The position numbers were made by a program, and so were the translations under genes. From Thermus oshimai DSM 12092 (GTDB taxonomy: Bacteria; Deinococcota; Deinococci; Deinococcales; Thermaceae), in assembly GCF_000373145.1 (NCBI RefSeq), contig NZ_KB890614.1:1-64000 (forward strand): a stretch of 64,000 bases of DNA. The letters are read 5' to 3'. The notes under the pieces are model-generated. The model did not search any database, was not told the origin of the DNA, and worked only from the letters and a program-made list of their open reading frames with translations. Of the stretch, positions 56,252-64,000 are shown piece after piece. Within the stretch, counting starts at the first letter, position 1. Every line of letters starts with the position of its first letter.

Positions 56252-57898
56252 TTACCCCCTGGCCCCCACCTCCTTGGTGAGCTCCCGCTTCAAGACCTTG
56301 CCCACGCTGGACTTGGGGAGGCTTTCCCGGAAGCGGATGATGCGGGGGACCTTGTAGGCGGCGAGGTTTTCCCGGCAGAAGGCCTCGAGGTCCTTTTCCG
56401 TGACCTTGCCCTGGTACTCGGGTTTGAGGACGAGGAAAGCGGCCACGGTCTCCCCCCGGTAGGGGTCGGGGACGCCCACCACGGCGGCTTCCTGGACGGC
56501 GGGGTGCTGGTAGAGGACCTCTTCCACCTCCCTGGGGTAGATGTTGTAGCCGCCGGCGATGATCATGTCCTTTTTGCGGTCCACGATGTAGAAGTAGCCT
56601 TCCTCGTCCATGCGGGCCAGGTCGCCGGTGAAGAGCCAGCCGTCTTTGAGGGCGCGGCTGGTTTCGTCGGGGCGGTTCCAGTAGCCTTTCATGACGTTGG
56701 GGCCTTTGACGATGAGTTCGCCCACCTCGCCCAGGGGGACCTCCTTCCCCTCCTCGTCCACCACCTTGGCCTCCACCCCGGGGAAGGGCAGGCCCACGCT
56801 CCCCAGCTTCCGCTTTCCGTAGAGGGGGTTGCAGTGGGTCACGGGGCTCGCCTCCGTGAGGCCGTAGCCCTCCACCAGCTTGGCCCCCGTGAGCTTCTCA
56901 AAGCGCTCCGCCACCTCCAAGGGCAGGGGGGCCGAGCCCGAGATGCAGGCCCGGACGCTTCTGAGGTTCCTTCCCTCAATGCCGGGGAAGTTGTTGAAGG
57001 CCACGTAGAGGGTGGGCACGCCGGGGAAGAGGGTGACCTTGTGCTTCTCAATGGCCTCCACGATGGGGCCGATCTCGGGCCTGGGGAGGAGGACCAGCTT
57101 GGCCCCCCCCAGGAGGGCCAGGTTCATGGCCACGGTCATGCCGTAGACGTGGAAGAAGGGGATGGCCCCCAGGACCACCTCCTCCCCCTCCCGGAAGTCG
57201 GGGATCCAGGCCCGCACCTGCAGGGCGTTGCTGGCGAGGTTCCGGTGGGTGAGCATGGCCCCCTTGGCCACCCCGGTGGTCCCCCCAGTGTACTGGAGGA
57301 GGGCCAGGTCGTCCAGGTCCAGGGCCACGGGGCTCGGGCGCCCGGGGCGGAGGAAGGCCCGCCAGGGCACCCCCATCAGGGTCTTGGGCCAGGCCCCCTT
57401 GCGCTTCTGCAGGAAGGGGTAGAGGAGGTTTTTGGGGAAGGGGAGGTAGTCCTGGATGCCGGTGCGCACCAGGAGCTTCAGGGGGGCCTCGAGGGCGATC
57501 TCCTGGTAGCGGGGGAGGAGCTGGTCCAGGATCACCAAGGCCTCGGCCCCCGAGTCCAAAAGCTGGTGCCTAAGCTCCCGGGGGGTGTACATGGGGTTGG
57601 TGTTCACCGCCACGTACCCCCCAAGAAGGGCCCCGTAGAAGGCGATGACGAACTGGGGGGAGTTGGGGAGCATGATGGCCACCCGCGCCCCCCTAGGAAG
57701 CCCCGCCTCCTGAAGCCCCTTGGCGAAGGCCTCCGCTTCCCGCCACAGGGCCTCGTAGGTAAGACTTCGGCCTAAGAACTCCAGGGCCACCTTCTTGGGG
57801 TAGCGGGCCGCGTTTTCCCTGAGGAGCTCGGGCAAAGGCCGGGCCTTGGGGGCCTCCTTGGGGACCCCTTGATCGTAGTGGGCGTGCCAGGGGTTCAT
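56252..57898 (-). CDS. fadD: long-chain acyl-CoA synthetase
   Basis: A 548-residue ANL-superfamily ligase that activates fatty acids to acyl-CoA by way of an acyl-adenylate. The P-loop is LQYTGGTTGVAKGAMLTHRNLASN near 180-203, the A5 motif is VEGYGLTEASPVTHCNPLYGKR near 330-351, the A7 motif LFTGDLARMDEEGYFYIVDRKKDMIIAGGYNIYPREVEEVL near 420-460, and the A10 lysine lies in LPKSSVGKVLKRELTKEV at the end. The ATG at 57896-57898 follows AAGGAGG. A FadR-like box lies right behind a TAAACT -10 in front of it. Confidence 0.93.
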   Translation of the reverse strand: MNPWHAHYDQGVPKEAPKARPLPELLRENAARYPKKVALEFLGRSLTYEALWREAEAFAKGLQEAGLPRGARVAIMLPNSPQFVIAFYGALLGGYVAVNTNPMYTPRELRHQLLDSGAEALVILDQLLPRYQEIALEAPLKLLVRTGIQDYLPFPKNLLYPFLQKRKGAWPKTLMGVPWRAFLRPGRPSPVALDLDDLALLQYTGGTTGVAKGAMLTHRNLASNALQVRAWIPDFREGEEVVLGAIPFFHVYGMTVAMNLALLGGAKLVLLPRPEIGPIVEAIEKHKVTLFPGVPTLYVAFNNFPGIEGRNLRSVRACISGSAPLPLEVAERFEKLTGAKLVEGYGLTEASPVTHCNPLYGKRKLGSVGLPFPGVEAKVVDEEGKEVPLGEVGELIVKGPNVMKGYWNRPDETSRALKDGWLFTGDLARMDEEGYFYIVDRKKDMIIAGGYNIYPREVEEVLYQHPAVQEAAVVGVPDPYRGETVAAFLVLKPEYQGKVTEKDLEAFCRENLAAYKVPRIIRFRESLPKSSVGKVLKRELTKEVGARG

Positions 57899-57907
57899 GC
57901 CACCTCC

Positions 57908-57927
57908 TTGAACCGGGTCAAAGTTTA
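57908..57927 (-). promoter_or_regulatory. FadR-like operator and -10 box of the acyl-CoA synthetase gene
   Basis: On the minus strand TAAACT (57922-57927) is followed directly by TTGACCCGGTTCAA (57908-57921), an almost perfect palindrome, and AAGGAGG. It is close to the palindromes reported for the Thermus TetR-type FadR. The thioesterase gene at 39584 has a related site in the same position. Confidence 0.65.
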
Positions 57928-57956
57928 CCCCCACCCGTTCCGCCTGGCAAGGGCGC

Positions 57957-58910
57957 TTAGACCCGGAAGTAGCGGTAGGGGGGGCCTTCCCGTTCCAAGA
58001 CCCCTTCGGCCCTTAGGTACTCCAGGTGGGCCAGGGTTTCGGCGAAGGCGAAGCGCCGCCCCGCCGCGTCCAGCTCCTTTGGGAAAAGCCTTAGGGAGAG
58101 GCTCCAGGCGTCCATGGGGGCCTCCAGGAGGGCGAGAAGGGTCTCTAGCCTTTCCATGTGGTGGGCCTTGAGCTCCTGGGCCCGGCCCTTCACGTCCGGG
58201 ATGGGGCCGAAGTGGCCCGCGTAGCCCACCTGGGCCTTTAGCTCCGCCAGGCGGTCCAAGGAGGCCAGGAAGTCCTTTAGGGGGTTTTCCCGGGTGTAGG
58301 CCCAAAGGCCCACGTTGGGGGAGACCCTTTCCAGAAGGGCATCCCCCAGGAGGAGCACCCCCTCCTCCTCCAGGAAGAAGGCCAGGTGCCCGTCCGCGTG
58401 CCCGGGGGTCCAGACCGCCCTAAGCCTCCGCCCCGCCACCTCCAGCACCGCCCCGTCCTGGAGGGGAAGGGGGCTTTGGGGGGGGTGGACCCGGGCCCGG
58501 GTCTTCTCCATGGTCTCCCGGATGCCCAAAAGGGCCTCCTCGGGGGTGCCGTGCTCCCGGAAAAGCCGCCAGGAGGCCTCCTCAAAGGCCTCCGGTTCCC
58601 GCCAGAACCGGTGGCCCCGGGCAAGCTCCTCCCGGTGGAGGAAGACCCGGGCCCCAAGCCCCTCCAAAAACCCCGAAAGGCCGTAGTGGTCGGGGTGGTG
58701 GTGGGTGAGGAGGACGGTCCCGATGTCGCTGAAGCAGAGGCCGAGCTCGGCCAGGTAGAGCTCTAAGCTTCCCCGGGCCGTGCGGGTGTCCAGGGCGGTG
58801 TCCAGGAGGGCCACCTCCCCGTCCCCCTTCAGGAGGTAGAGGTTCACGGTCTTCAGGGGGTAGGGGATGGGCACGGGAAGCAGGTAAAGGCCTTCCGCCA
58901 GGGCCTCCAT
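57957..58910 (-). CDS. metallo-beta-lactamase-fold hydrolase
   Basis: A 317-residue MBL-fold hydrolase with the zinc motif LLTHHHPDHYGLSGFLEGLG near 69-88, the second His in TPGHADGHLAFF near 169-180, the bridging Asp in LLLGDALLERVSPNVG near 189-204, and the final His in GYAGHFGPI near 236-244. A C-terminal helical extension (about 70 residues, with AGRRFAFAETLAHLEYLRAEGVLERE) resembles the winged-helix cap of LACTB2-type hydrolases. Substrate unknown (thioester, lactone or nucleic acid). Leaderless start after TAGACT at 6 bases. Confidence 0.9.
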   Translation of the reverse strand: MEALAEGLYLLPVPIPYPLKTVNLYLLKGDGEVALLDTALDTRTARGSLELYLAELGLCFSDIGTVLLTHHHPDHYGLSGFLEGLGARVFLHREELARGHRFWREPEAFEEASWRLFREHGTPEEALLGIRETMEKTRARVHPPQSPLPLQDGAVLEVAGRRLRAVWTPGHADGHLAFFLEEEGVLLLGDALLERVSPNVGLWAYTRENPLKDFLASLDRLAELKAQVGYAGHFGPIPDVKGRAQELKAHHMERLETLLALLEAPMDAWSLSLRLFPKELDAAGRRFAFAETLAHLEYLRAEGVLEREGPPYRYFRV

Positions 58911-58945
58911 GCCTAGAGTCTACCCCCCGTGGTACACTTGGCCCC
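58911..58945. promoter_or_regulatory. divergent leaderless promoters
   Basis: Leftwards TAGACT (58917-58922 on the minus strand) lies 6 bases from the MBL hydrolase ATG. Rightwards TACACT (58933-58938) lies 7 bases from the helicase GTG at 58946. Ten bases separate the two boxes. Confidence 0.6.
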
Positions 58946-61027
58946 GTGACGGCCCCTGGTCATCCCGATGCCCTCCTTGCCCCCTTAAACCCCGCCCAGC
59001 AGGAAGCGGTTCTCCACTTCCAGGGCCCCGCCTTGGTGGTGGCCGGGGCGGGGAGCGGCAAAACCCGCACCGTGGTCCACCGGGTGGCCTACCTCATGGC
59101 CCACCGGGGGGTGTACCCGGGGGAGATCCTGGCGGTGACCTTCACCAACAAGGCCGCGGAGGAGATGAAGGGGCGCCTCAAGGCCCTGGTGCCGGGGGCG
59201 GGGGAGCTTTGGGTGGCCACCTTCCACAGCGCCGCCTTAAGGATCCTCCGGGTCTATGGGGAGGCCATCGGCCTCAAGCCCGGCTTCGTGGTCTACGACG
59301 AGGCGGATCAGGAGGCCCTCCTCAAGGAGGTCTTGAAGGAGCTTGGGCTTTCCGCCAAGCCGGGCCCCTTAAAGGCCCTCCTGGACCGGGCCAAGAACCG
59401 GGGGGAGGCGTGGGAGGCGTTGGAGATCCCGGACTACTACGCGGGCCTTCCCAAAGGGAAGGTCCTGGACGTCTTCCGCCGCTACCAGGAGGCCCTAAGG
59501 GCCCAAGGGGCCCTGGACTTCGGGGACATCCTGGTCTACGCCCTGAGGCTTCTTGAGGAAAACCCCGAGGTCCTGGCCAAGGTGCGCAAGCGGGCCCGCT
59601 TCATCCACGTGGACGAGTACCAGGACACGAGCCCGGTCCAGTACCGCTTCGCCCGCCTCCTCGCGGGGGAGGAGGCCAACCTCATGGCCGTGGGGGACCC
59701 CGACCAGGGCATCTACTCCTTCCGGGCCGCGGACATCCGCAACATCCTGGACTTCACCCGGGACTTCCCCGGGGCTAGGGTGTACCGCCTCGAGGAGAAC
59801 TACCGCTCCACGGAGGCCATCCTGCGCTTCGCCAACGCGGTCATCCAAAAGAACCGCCTGCGGCTGGAAAAGACCCTCCGCCCGGTGAAGCCCGGGGGGG
59901 AGCCCGTCAGGGTCTACGCCGCCCCCGAGGCCCGGGAGGAGGCCCGGTTCGTGGCGGAGGAGATCCTCCGCCTGGGGCCCCCTTACGAGCGCTTCGCCGT
60001 GCTCTACCGCACCAACGCCCAAAGCCGCCTCCTGGAGCAGGCCCTGGCGGCAAAGGGCCTCCCTTACCGGGTGGTGGGCGGGGTGGGGTTCTTTGAGCGG
60101 GCGGAGGTGAAGGACCTCCTGGCCTACGCCCGCTTGAGCTTGAACCCCGAGGACGGGGTGAGCCTAAAGCGGGTCCTCAACACCCCCCCAAGGGGCATCG
60201 GCCCCGCCACCTTAGCCCGCCTCGAGGCCCTGGCCCAGGCGGAGGGGGTGCCCCTTCTCGGGGCCATCCGGCTTGGGGCCGAACGCTTCCCCAAGCCCGA
60301 GCCCCTAAGGGCCTTCCTTGCGCTTCTGGACGAGCTTGCGGACCTGGCCTTTGGCCCCCCGGAGGCCTTCTTCCGCCACCTCCTTTCCGCCACGGACTAC
60401 CTTCAGTACCTCAAGGAGCACCACCCCGAGGACGCGGAGGACCGGCTGGAGAACGTGGAGGAGCTGCTCCGGGCGGCCAAGGAGGCCCAGGACCTCCAGG
60501 AGTTTCTGGACCGGGTGGCCCTCACCGCCCGGGCGGACCAGGACGGGGGGAGGGGGGTGGCCCTCATGACCCTGCACAACGCCAAGGGGCTGGAGTTCCC
60601 GGTGGTCTTCCTGGTGGGGGTGGAGGAGGGGCTTTTGCCCCACCAGTCCTCCTTGAGCACCCTGGAGGGCCTGGAGGAGGAGCGCCGCCTCTTCTACGTG
60701 GGGGTGACCCGGGCGCAAGACAGGCTTTACCTCTCCTACGCCCGGGAGCGGGAGGTGTACGGCAGGCGGGAGCCCAGGCGGATGAGCCGCTTCCTGGAGG
60801 AGGTGCCCGAAGGGCTTTACCTCCCCCATGACCCCTACCGCCAGGGGGCCCAGCCCAAGCCCGCCCCCAGAGCCCAGGGGGCCTTCCGGGGCGGGGAGAA
60901 GGTGGTCCACCCCCGCTTCGGCCCCGGCACGGTGGTGGCGGCAAGCGGCGACGAGGTTACGGTCCACTTTGAGGGGGTGGGCCTGAAGCGCCTTTCCCTC
61001 AAGTACGCGGACCTGCGCCCGGCATGA
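58946..61027 (+). CDS. UvrD/PcrA-type DNA helicase
   Basis: A 693-residue SF1A 3'-5' DNA helicase. Motifs: LNPAQQEAVLHFQGPALVVAGAGSGKTRTVVHRVAYL (Q motif and Walker A, about 13-49), TNKAAEEMKGRL, FIHVDEYQDTSPVQYRFARLLAG near 221-243 (Walker B), MAVGDPDQGIYSFRAAD near 248-264, YRLEENYRSTEAILRFAN near 279-296, VGGVGFFERAEVKDLLAYARLSLNPEDG near 374-401, MTLHNAKGLEFPVVFLVGVEEGLLPH near 542-567, and RRLFYVGVTRAQDRLYLSYAR near 577-597. The C-terminus (KVVHPRFGPGTVVAASGDEVTVHFEGVGLKRLSLKYADLRPA) is a PcrA-like Tudor tail. Start is GTG 58946 after TACACT. It overlaps the next gene by 4 bases (ATGA). Confidence 0.95.
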   Translation: MTAPGHPDALLAPLNPAQQEAVLHFQGPALVVAGAGSGKTRTVVHRVAYLMAHRGVYPGEILAVTFTNKAAEEMKGRLKALVPGAGELWVATFHSAALRILRVYGEAIGLKPGFVVYDEADQEALLKEVLKELGLSAKPGPLKALLDRAKNRGEAWEALEIPDYYAGLPKGKVLDVFRRYQEALRAQGALDFGDILVYALRLLEENPEVLAKVRKRARFIHVDEYQDTSPVQYRFARLLAGEEANLMAVGDPDQGIYSFRAADIRNILDFTRDFPGARVYRLEENYRSTEAILRFANAVIQKNRLRLEKTLRPVKPGGEPVRVYAAPEAREEARFVAEEILRLGPPYERFAVLYRTNAQSRLLEQALAAKGLPYRVVGGVGFFERAEVKDLLAYARLSLNPEDGVSLKRVLNTPPRGIGPATLARLEALAQAEGVPLLGAIRLGAERFPKPEPLRAFLALLDELADLAFGPPEAFFRHLLSATDYLQYLKEHHPEDAEDRLENVEELLRAAKEAQDLQEFLDRVALTARADQDGGRGVALMTLHNAKGLEFPVVFLVGVEEGLLPHQSSLSTLEGLEEERRLFYVGVTRAQDRLYLSYAREREVYGRREPRRMSRFLEEVPEGLYLPHDPYRQGAQPKPAPRAQGAFRGGEKVVHPRFGPGTVVAASGDEVTVHFEGVGLKRLSLKYADLRPA

Positions 61028-61743
61028 ACCCCTGGCCCCCTTACCAGAAGCCGAGGCCCCTCCTTGTGGTCTACCGGAAGGCCTCCCCCCTCTTCCATCT
61101 CCTCCAGGCCCAGGTGGCCGCGGCCCGGCTCCCCCTCTTCCCCTACCCCCTGGAGCTCCCAGACCCCTTCCAGGCCCTTCCCTGCCTGGGCCTTTTGGAC
61201 TTTGCGGGCCTGGTCCTGGAGGAGGCCCTTCCCCCTCCGGAAGGGGTGCGCCTCGAGGCGGAGGCGGAGCGGACCGGCCGGGTGGACCTCCTCCTGCCCT
61301 ACCCTGGGGGCCTTTTGGGCCAGCACACGGAGGCCCTGGCCCTGGAGCGCTTCCTTAGCCGGAACTACCCCGGGGCCCGGGCCCTTTGGCTTGGGCCCCT
61401 CCGCCCCCACCTGGCCCCTGCGCTTCGCCCCTTGGGCCAGGTCTCCGTGGCGGCGGAGAGCTTTGCGGAAGGGGATGCCTTCCTGGCCCGGCTTCCCAAG
61501 GGGGTCCGGGGGCACGTGGCCCTGAGGCGGGAGGAGGTCCAGGCCCTGGCCCTGAAGTCCGACCTCCTCATCCACGCCGGGGGCAGGCTTTCCCTGGAGC
61601 TCCTCCAGCCCTTCCACCACCTCCTGGCCTTGACCCCGGAGGACCCCCGCCTGGGGGAGCGGGTGGAGCGGGTGCACGGGCTCGAGGAGCTGCTGGACCT
61701 CCGGGTGCGGGCGGTTCTGGAGGGGCTGGGCTACGCCTTTTGA
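61024..61743 (+). CDS. conserved protein coupled to the helicase gene
   Basis: A 239-residue protein I do not recognise. It is predicted cytoplasmic with alternating alpha/beta stretches (LLVVYRKASPLFHLLQAQVAAARLP at the start; LLPYPGGLLGQHTEALALERFLSRNYPGARALWLGPLRPHLAPALRPL in the middle; LLIHAGGRLSLELLQPFHHLLALTPEDPRLGERV near the end). The layout hints at a Rossmann-like or shikimate-dehydrogenase-like fold, but no nucleotide motif is clear. The ATG at 61024 overlaps the helicase TGA, so expression is coupled to UvrD/PcrA. Its last 13 bases overlap the DsbB-like gene on the other strand. Confidence 0.65.
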   Translation: MNPWPPYQKPRPLLVVYRKASPLFHLLQAQVAAARLPLFPYPLELPDPFQALPCLGLLDFAGLVLEEALPPPEGVRLEAEAERTGRVDLLLPYPGGLLGQHTEALALERFLSRNYPGARALWLGPLRPHLAPALRPLGQVSVAAESFAEGDAFLARLPKGVRGHVALRREEVQALALKSDLLIHAGGRLSLELLQPFHHLLALTPEDPRLGERVERVHGLEELLDLRVRAVLEGLGYAF

Positions 61744-62138
61744 GGGCTCCGGGCCAGGAGGAGCATGCTGAGGGCGATGAGGGTAAAGGCGATGAGGGCC
61801 TGCAGGGGGATGGGGAACGCTGGGATATACTCCACCGTGCAGGGCACAGGGGGCTTGCAGGCCAGGGTGAAGAGGTCGGGGAAGCGTTGCTGGGCCAGGT
61901 GGAGGAGGCTGATGCTTCCCCCCACCAGGGAGAGGAGAAGGCTATAGGGCCAAACGCCCAGGTCGTTCCGGAAGAGGGCAAGCCCCAGGAGGAGGGCCTG
62001 GGGGTACATGAAGATGCGCTGGTACCAGCAGAGCTCGCAGGGCAGGAAAAGCCGCACCTCGGAGTAGTAGAGGCTGCCTAAGGTGGCCACCAGGGCCACG
62101 GTCCAGGCGAAGGCCAGGAGGAGGGGTCCGCGCTTCAT
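61731..62138 (-). CDS. DsbB/BdbC-type thiol oxidase membrane protein
   Basis: A 135-residue membrane protein of the DsbB/BdbC family with four hydrophobic helices. The first cysteine pair is LPCELCWYQRIFMYPQ (residues 33-48), the second CKPPVPCTVEYI near 94-105. It re-oxidises a DsbA-like thioredoxin in the periplasm and passes electrons to quinone. No DsbA partner gene is adjacent. The ATG at 62136-62138 has TAGGCT 7 bases upstream, so it is probably leaderless. Upstream is ftsY on the same strand, 18 bases away. Confidence 0.9.
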   Translation of the reverse strand: MKRGPLLLAFAWTVALVATLGSLYYSEVRLFLPCELCWYQRIFMYPQALLLGLALFRNDLGVWPYSLLLSLVGGSISLLHLAQQRFPDLFTLACKPPVPCTVEYIPAFPIPLQALIAFTLIALSMLLLARSPQKA

Positions 62139-62156
62139 CCTCTATAGCCTACCCGT

Positions 62157-63071
62157 TTAGGCCTCCAAGAGGGCCTCCACGAAGGCCTCGGGGTCAAAGG
62201 GCTGGAGGTCCTCCGGCCCCTCCCCCACGCCGATGAAGCGCACGGGCACCTTCAGGGCCTCCACCACCTGGACCACCACCCCTCCCTTGGCCGTGCCGTC
62301 CAGCTTGGTGACGATGACCCCCGTAAGCCCTACCGCCTCGTGGAAGCGCTTGGCCTGCTCCAGGCCGTTTTGGCCCGTGACCGCGTCCAAGACCAGCCAG
62401 ACCTCCCCCGGCTCCCCGGGGTCCGCCTTATGGATGGCCCGCTTCACCTTCTTGAGCTCCTCCATGAGCCCCCCCTTGGTGTGGAGGCGGCCCGCGGTGT
62501 CCAGGAGGAGGAGGTCGTAGCCCCGGGCCCTCCTGGCGGTGGCGGCGTCAAAGGCTAAGGCGGCGGGGTCGGCCCCTTCCTGGCCCTGGATCACGGGGAG
62601 GCCAAGCCGCTCCGCCCACTCCACAAGCTGGGCGCTCCCCGCGGCCCGGAAGGTGTCCCCCGCCCCCAGGAGGACCTTCTTCCCCAGGTTCCGGTAGTAG
62701 TGCCCCAGCTTGGCCACGGTGGTGGTCTTGCCCACCCCGTTCACCCCCACCACCATGACCACGTGCCCCTTGGGCTCCACCGCCTTGGGGGTTTGGGGCT
62801 TAAAGCCAAGCCGCCTGAGGGTGGCCCGCCGCTCCTCAGGCTCCAGCATCTGGACGAGCTTTTCCTTCACCGCCTCCTTCAGGTCCTTCCGCCCCGAGGC
62901 CCGGAGGGCCTCCAGGAGCTCCTCCGTGGCCCTAAGGCCCACGTCCGCCGCGAGGAGGGCGGTTTCCAGCTCCTCCAAGACCTCCTCGGGGTTGCCCCCC
63001 CAGGGGATGGCGCTGAGGAGCCTTTCCCGGGTTTTGGCGAGCCCCGCCTTAAGCCGGTCAAAAAAGCCCAT
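62157..63071 (-). CDS. ftsY: signal recognition particle receptor FtsY
   Basis: A 304-residue SRP GTPase receptor without the long acidic A domain of E. coli, which is typical for Thermus. The N domain is GFFDRLKAGLAKTRERLLSAIPWGGNPEEVLEELETALLAADVG at 2-45. The G domain has GVNGVGKTTTVAKLGHYYRNLG near 108-129, DTFRAAGSAQLVEWAERLGLPVIQGQEGADPA near 138-169, LLDTAGRLHTKGGLMEELKKVKRAI near 189-213, and TKLDGTAKGG near 256-265. It binds the SRP-ribosome complex at the membrane. The start follows 3 bases after the stop of the exported protein gene. Confidence 0.95.
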   Translation of the reverse strand: MGFFDRLKAGLAKTRERLLSAIPWGGNPEEVLEELETALLAADVGLRATEELLEALRASGRKDLKEAVKEKLVQMLEPEERRATLRRLGFKPQTPKAVEPKGHVVMVVGVNGVGKTTTVAKLGHYYRNLGKKVLLGAGDTFRAAGSAQLVEWAERLGLPVIQGQEGADPAALAFDAATARRARGYDLLLLDTAGRLHTKGGLMEELKKVKRAIHKADPGEPGEVWLVLDAVTGQNGLEQAKRFHEAVGLTGVIVTKLDGTAKGGVVVQVVEALKVPVRFIGVGEGPEDLQPFDPEAFVEALLEA

Positions 63072-63074
63072 GGC

Positions 63075-63518
63075 TTAGCGGAAGTTGGCCCCGAAGGCCA
63101 GGCGCCAGGTCTTGGGCCAGTCCCCGAAGCCGTAGACGTAGCTCCCCTCCAGGAAGAAGCCGGTGGTGGGGTCCAAGAGGGCCTCGAGGCCCCCGGTGAA
63201 GCCCACCCCCAAGGTGGAGGGGCCCTGGAAGGCCAGCACCCCCCCAAGCCCCCCGCCCAGGTAGGGGAGGAGGCCCCGGAGGGTGGGGTCGTAGCGGCCC
63301 AGGTCGGGCTTGAAGAGGAGCTCCCCCGAGGCGAAAAGCCCAGGTGCAGCGGGGGCGAGCTCCAGGAGGAGCCTCCCCGAGAGGTTTTCCCTTAGGCGGT
63401 TTTCCACCCCGGCCCCGAAGGTGAGGCCCAAGGCCTCCCCGTAGCCGAAGCGGAGGCTTAGGGCGCTTTGGGCCGAGGCCAGGCCGAAAAGGAGAAGGAG
63501 GGCGAAAAGGCGCCGCAT
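63075..63518 (-). CDS. exported beta-barrel-like protein
   Basis: A 147-residue protein with a signal peptide (MRRLFALLLLFGLASAQ) and a Gly/Leu/Phe-rich mature part that alternates in the way of outer-membrane strands (LSLRFGYGEALGLTFGAGVENRL, LLPYLGGGLGGVLAFQG, FFLEGSYVYGFGDWPKTWRLAFGANFR) and ends in an aromatic-x-Arg residue pattern, as in small outer-membrane barrels. It resembles in style the exported protein at 3020-3427. The ATG at 63516-63518 is used because TATACT lies 6 bases upstream and the signal peptide begins there. It is followed by ftsY after 3 bases. Confidence 0.75.
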   Translation of the reverse strand: MRRLFALLLLFGLASAQSALSLRFGYGEALGLTFGAGVENRLRENLSGRLLLELAPAAPGLFASGELLFKPDLGRYDPTLRGLLPYLGGGLGGVLAFQGPSTLGVGFTGGLEALLDPTTGFFLEGSYVYGFGDWPKTWRLAFGANFR

Positions 63519-63535
63519 GCCCTTAGTATACGGCT

Positions 63536-64000
63536 TCACAAACCGAGGGCCCGCTCCAGCCGCGCCAGGACCCGCGCCCGGCCGAGAAGGGCCAGGATCT
63601 CAAAGAGCCCCGGGGTTTCCAAGGAGCCCGTGACCGCGGCCCGGAGGGGCTGGGCCACTTGAGCGAGCTTAAGCCCCTTCTCCCCGGCAAAGCCCCGGAG
63701 GAGGGCCTCCAGGGCCTCCTCCCGCCAGTCCTCCAGGGCCCGTAGGCGGGGGAGGAGTTCTACGAGGAGCCCTTTTCCCTCCTCCAGCTTGGCCTGGGCC
63801 TTTTCCGAGAAGGGGTAGTCCTCGGTGAAGAGGTAGGGGGCCTTCTCGGGCAGCTCCTTCAGGGTGTCAAACCGGGGGCGCATGAGCTCCACCGCCCGGA
63901 GGAGGTAGCGCTCGTCCGGCCAGGAGAACCCCCGGGCCTGGAGGAAGGGCTTCACCCTCTCCGCCACCTCCTCCAGGGGGAGGACCTCCCGGATGTACTT
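63536..64000 (-). CDS. gltX: glutamyl-tRNA synthetase, C-terminal part (runs off window)
   Basis: The last about 155 residues of GluRS, entering from the right edge. The sequence matches the anticodon-binding, all-helical C-terminal region of bacterial GltX (WPDERYLLRAVELMRPRFDTLKELPEKAPYLFTEDYPF and the end GLFEILALLGRARVLARLERALGL). The frame continues at the window edge (KYIREVLPLEEVAERVKPF). The catalytic HIGH and KMSKS domains lie outside. The TGA is at 63536-63538, 17 bases before the exported-protein start, so the operon order is gltX, exported protein, ftsY, DsbB-like. Confidence 0.92.
   Translation of the reverse strand, partial: KYIREVLPLEEVAERVKPFLQARGFSWPDERYLLRAVELMRPRFDTLKELPEKAPYLFTEDYPFSEKAQAKLEEGKGLLVELLPRLRALEDWREEALEALLRGFAGEKGLKLAQVAQPLRAAVTGSLETPGLFEILALLGRARVLARLERALGL

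Overview
The window is chromosomal DNA from a member of the genus Thermus. The evidence is very high GC with strong G/C preference at third codon positions, densely packed genes with 1-14 base overlaps, the TtuA/TtuB pair of tRNA 2-thioribothymidine synthesis, a CrS/YqjM-type old yellow enzyme, a MoaD-related two-domain protein of the Thermus type, and many genes whose -10 box (TAnnnT) sits 6-7 bases before the start codon, as expected for leaderless mRNAs. I cannot name the species. No stretch longer than about 110 bases lacks a gene, so there is no large unexplained gap.

Layout. 1-1126: the end of an IS630-type element next to a P-loop gene fragment and a zinc-ribbon gene. 1154-4197: an old yellow enzyme, a regulator/membrane/exported three-gene operon headed by a 29-base palindrome, and a HEPN/MNT pair. 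4223-10736: quinone reductase, a PfkB sugar kinase, and a tungsten island (aldehyde ferredoxin oxidoreductase, a MoaD-related protein, TupABC-type tungstate importer). 10754-18236: DUF309, asparaginase-like, a small FAD-domain protein, an MFS carrier, several conserved unknowns, a NYN nuclease, ferredoxin-NADP reductase and a zinc alcohol dehydrogenase. 18343-24576: a complete peptide ABC importer.

24688-30803: a long run of AcuB, AcuC, TtuB, TtuA, a DUF1653 protein, an alpha-glucosidase and two methyltransferases, with extra -10 boxes embedded in the ends of upstream genes. 30827-39584: tRNA-Leu, lnt, queG, hom-thrC, membrane proteins, a triple ATP-cone kinase, tRNA-Cys and tRNA-Val, a thioesterase. 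39613-48860: a glycolate/glyoxylate regulon (hemW, glycerate kinase, glcF, glcE, glcD, esterase, malate synthase) divergent from an IclR regulator. 48901-50909: an unusual MerR/HspR-like gene holding two identical 258-base copies of its DNA-binding module in one reading frame, followed by an M20 peptidase. 50954-64000: comB, a CRP-type regulator, an ABC ATPase, deoD, enoyl-CoA hydratase, HD hydrolase, DUF2267, dodecin, acyl-CoA synthetase with a FadR-like operator, an MBL hydrolase, a UvrD/PcrA helicase, a DsbB-like protein, ftsY, and the end of gltX.

Main points for follow-up: the tandem MerR gene with its dyad-overlapped promoter and two-state leader; the tungsten island; the 29-base palindromic operator; the IclR/aceB divergent control region; and five head-to-head gene pairs whose leaderless promoters share 17-35 bases.
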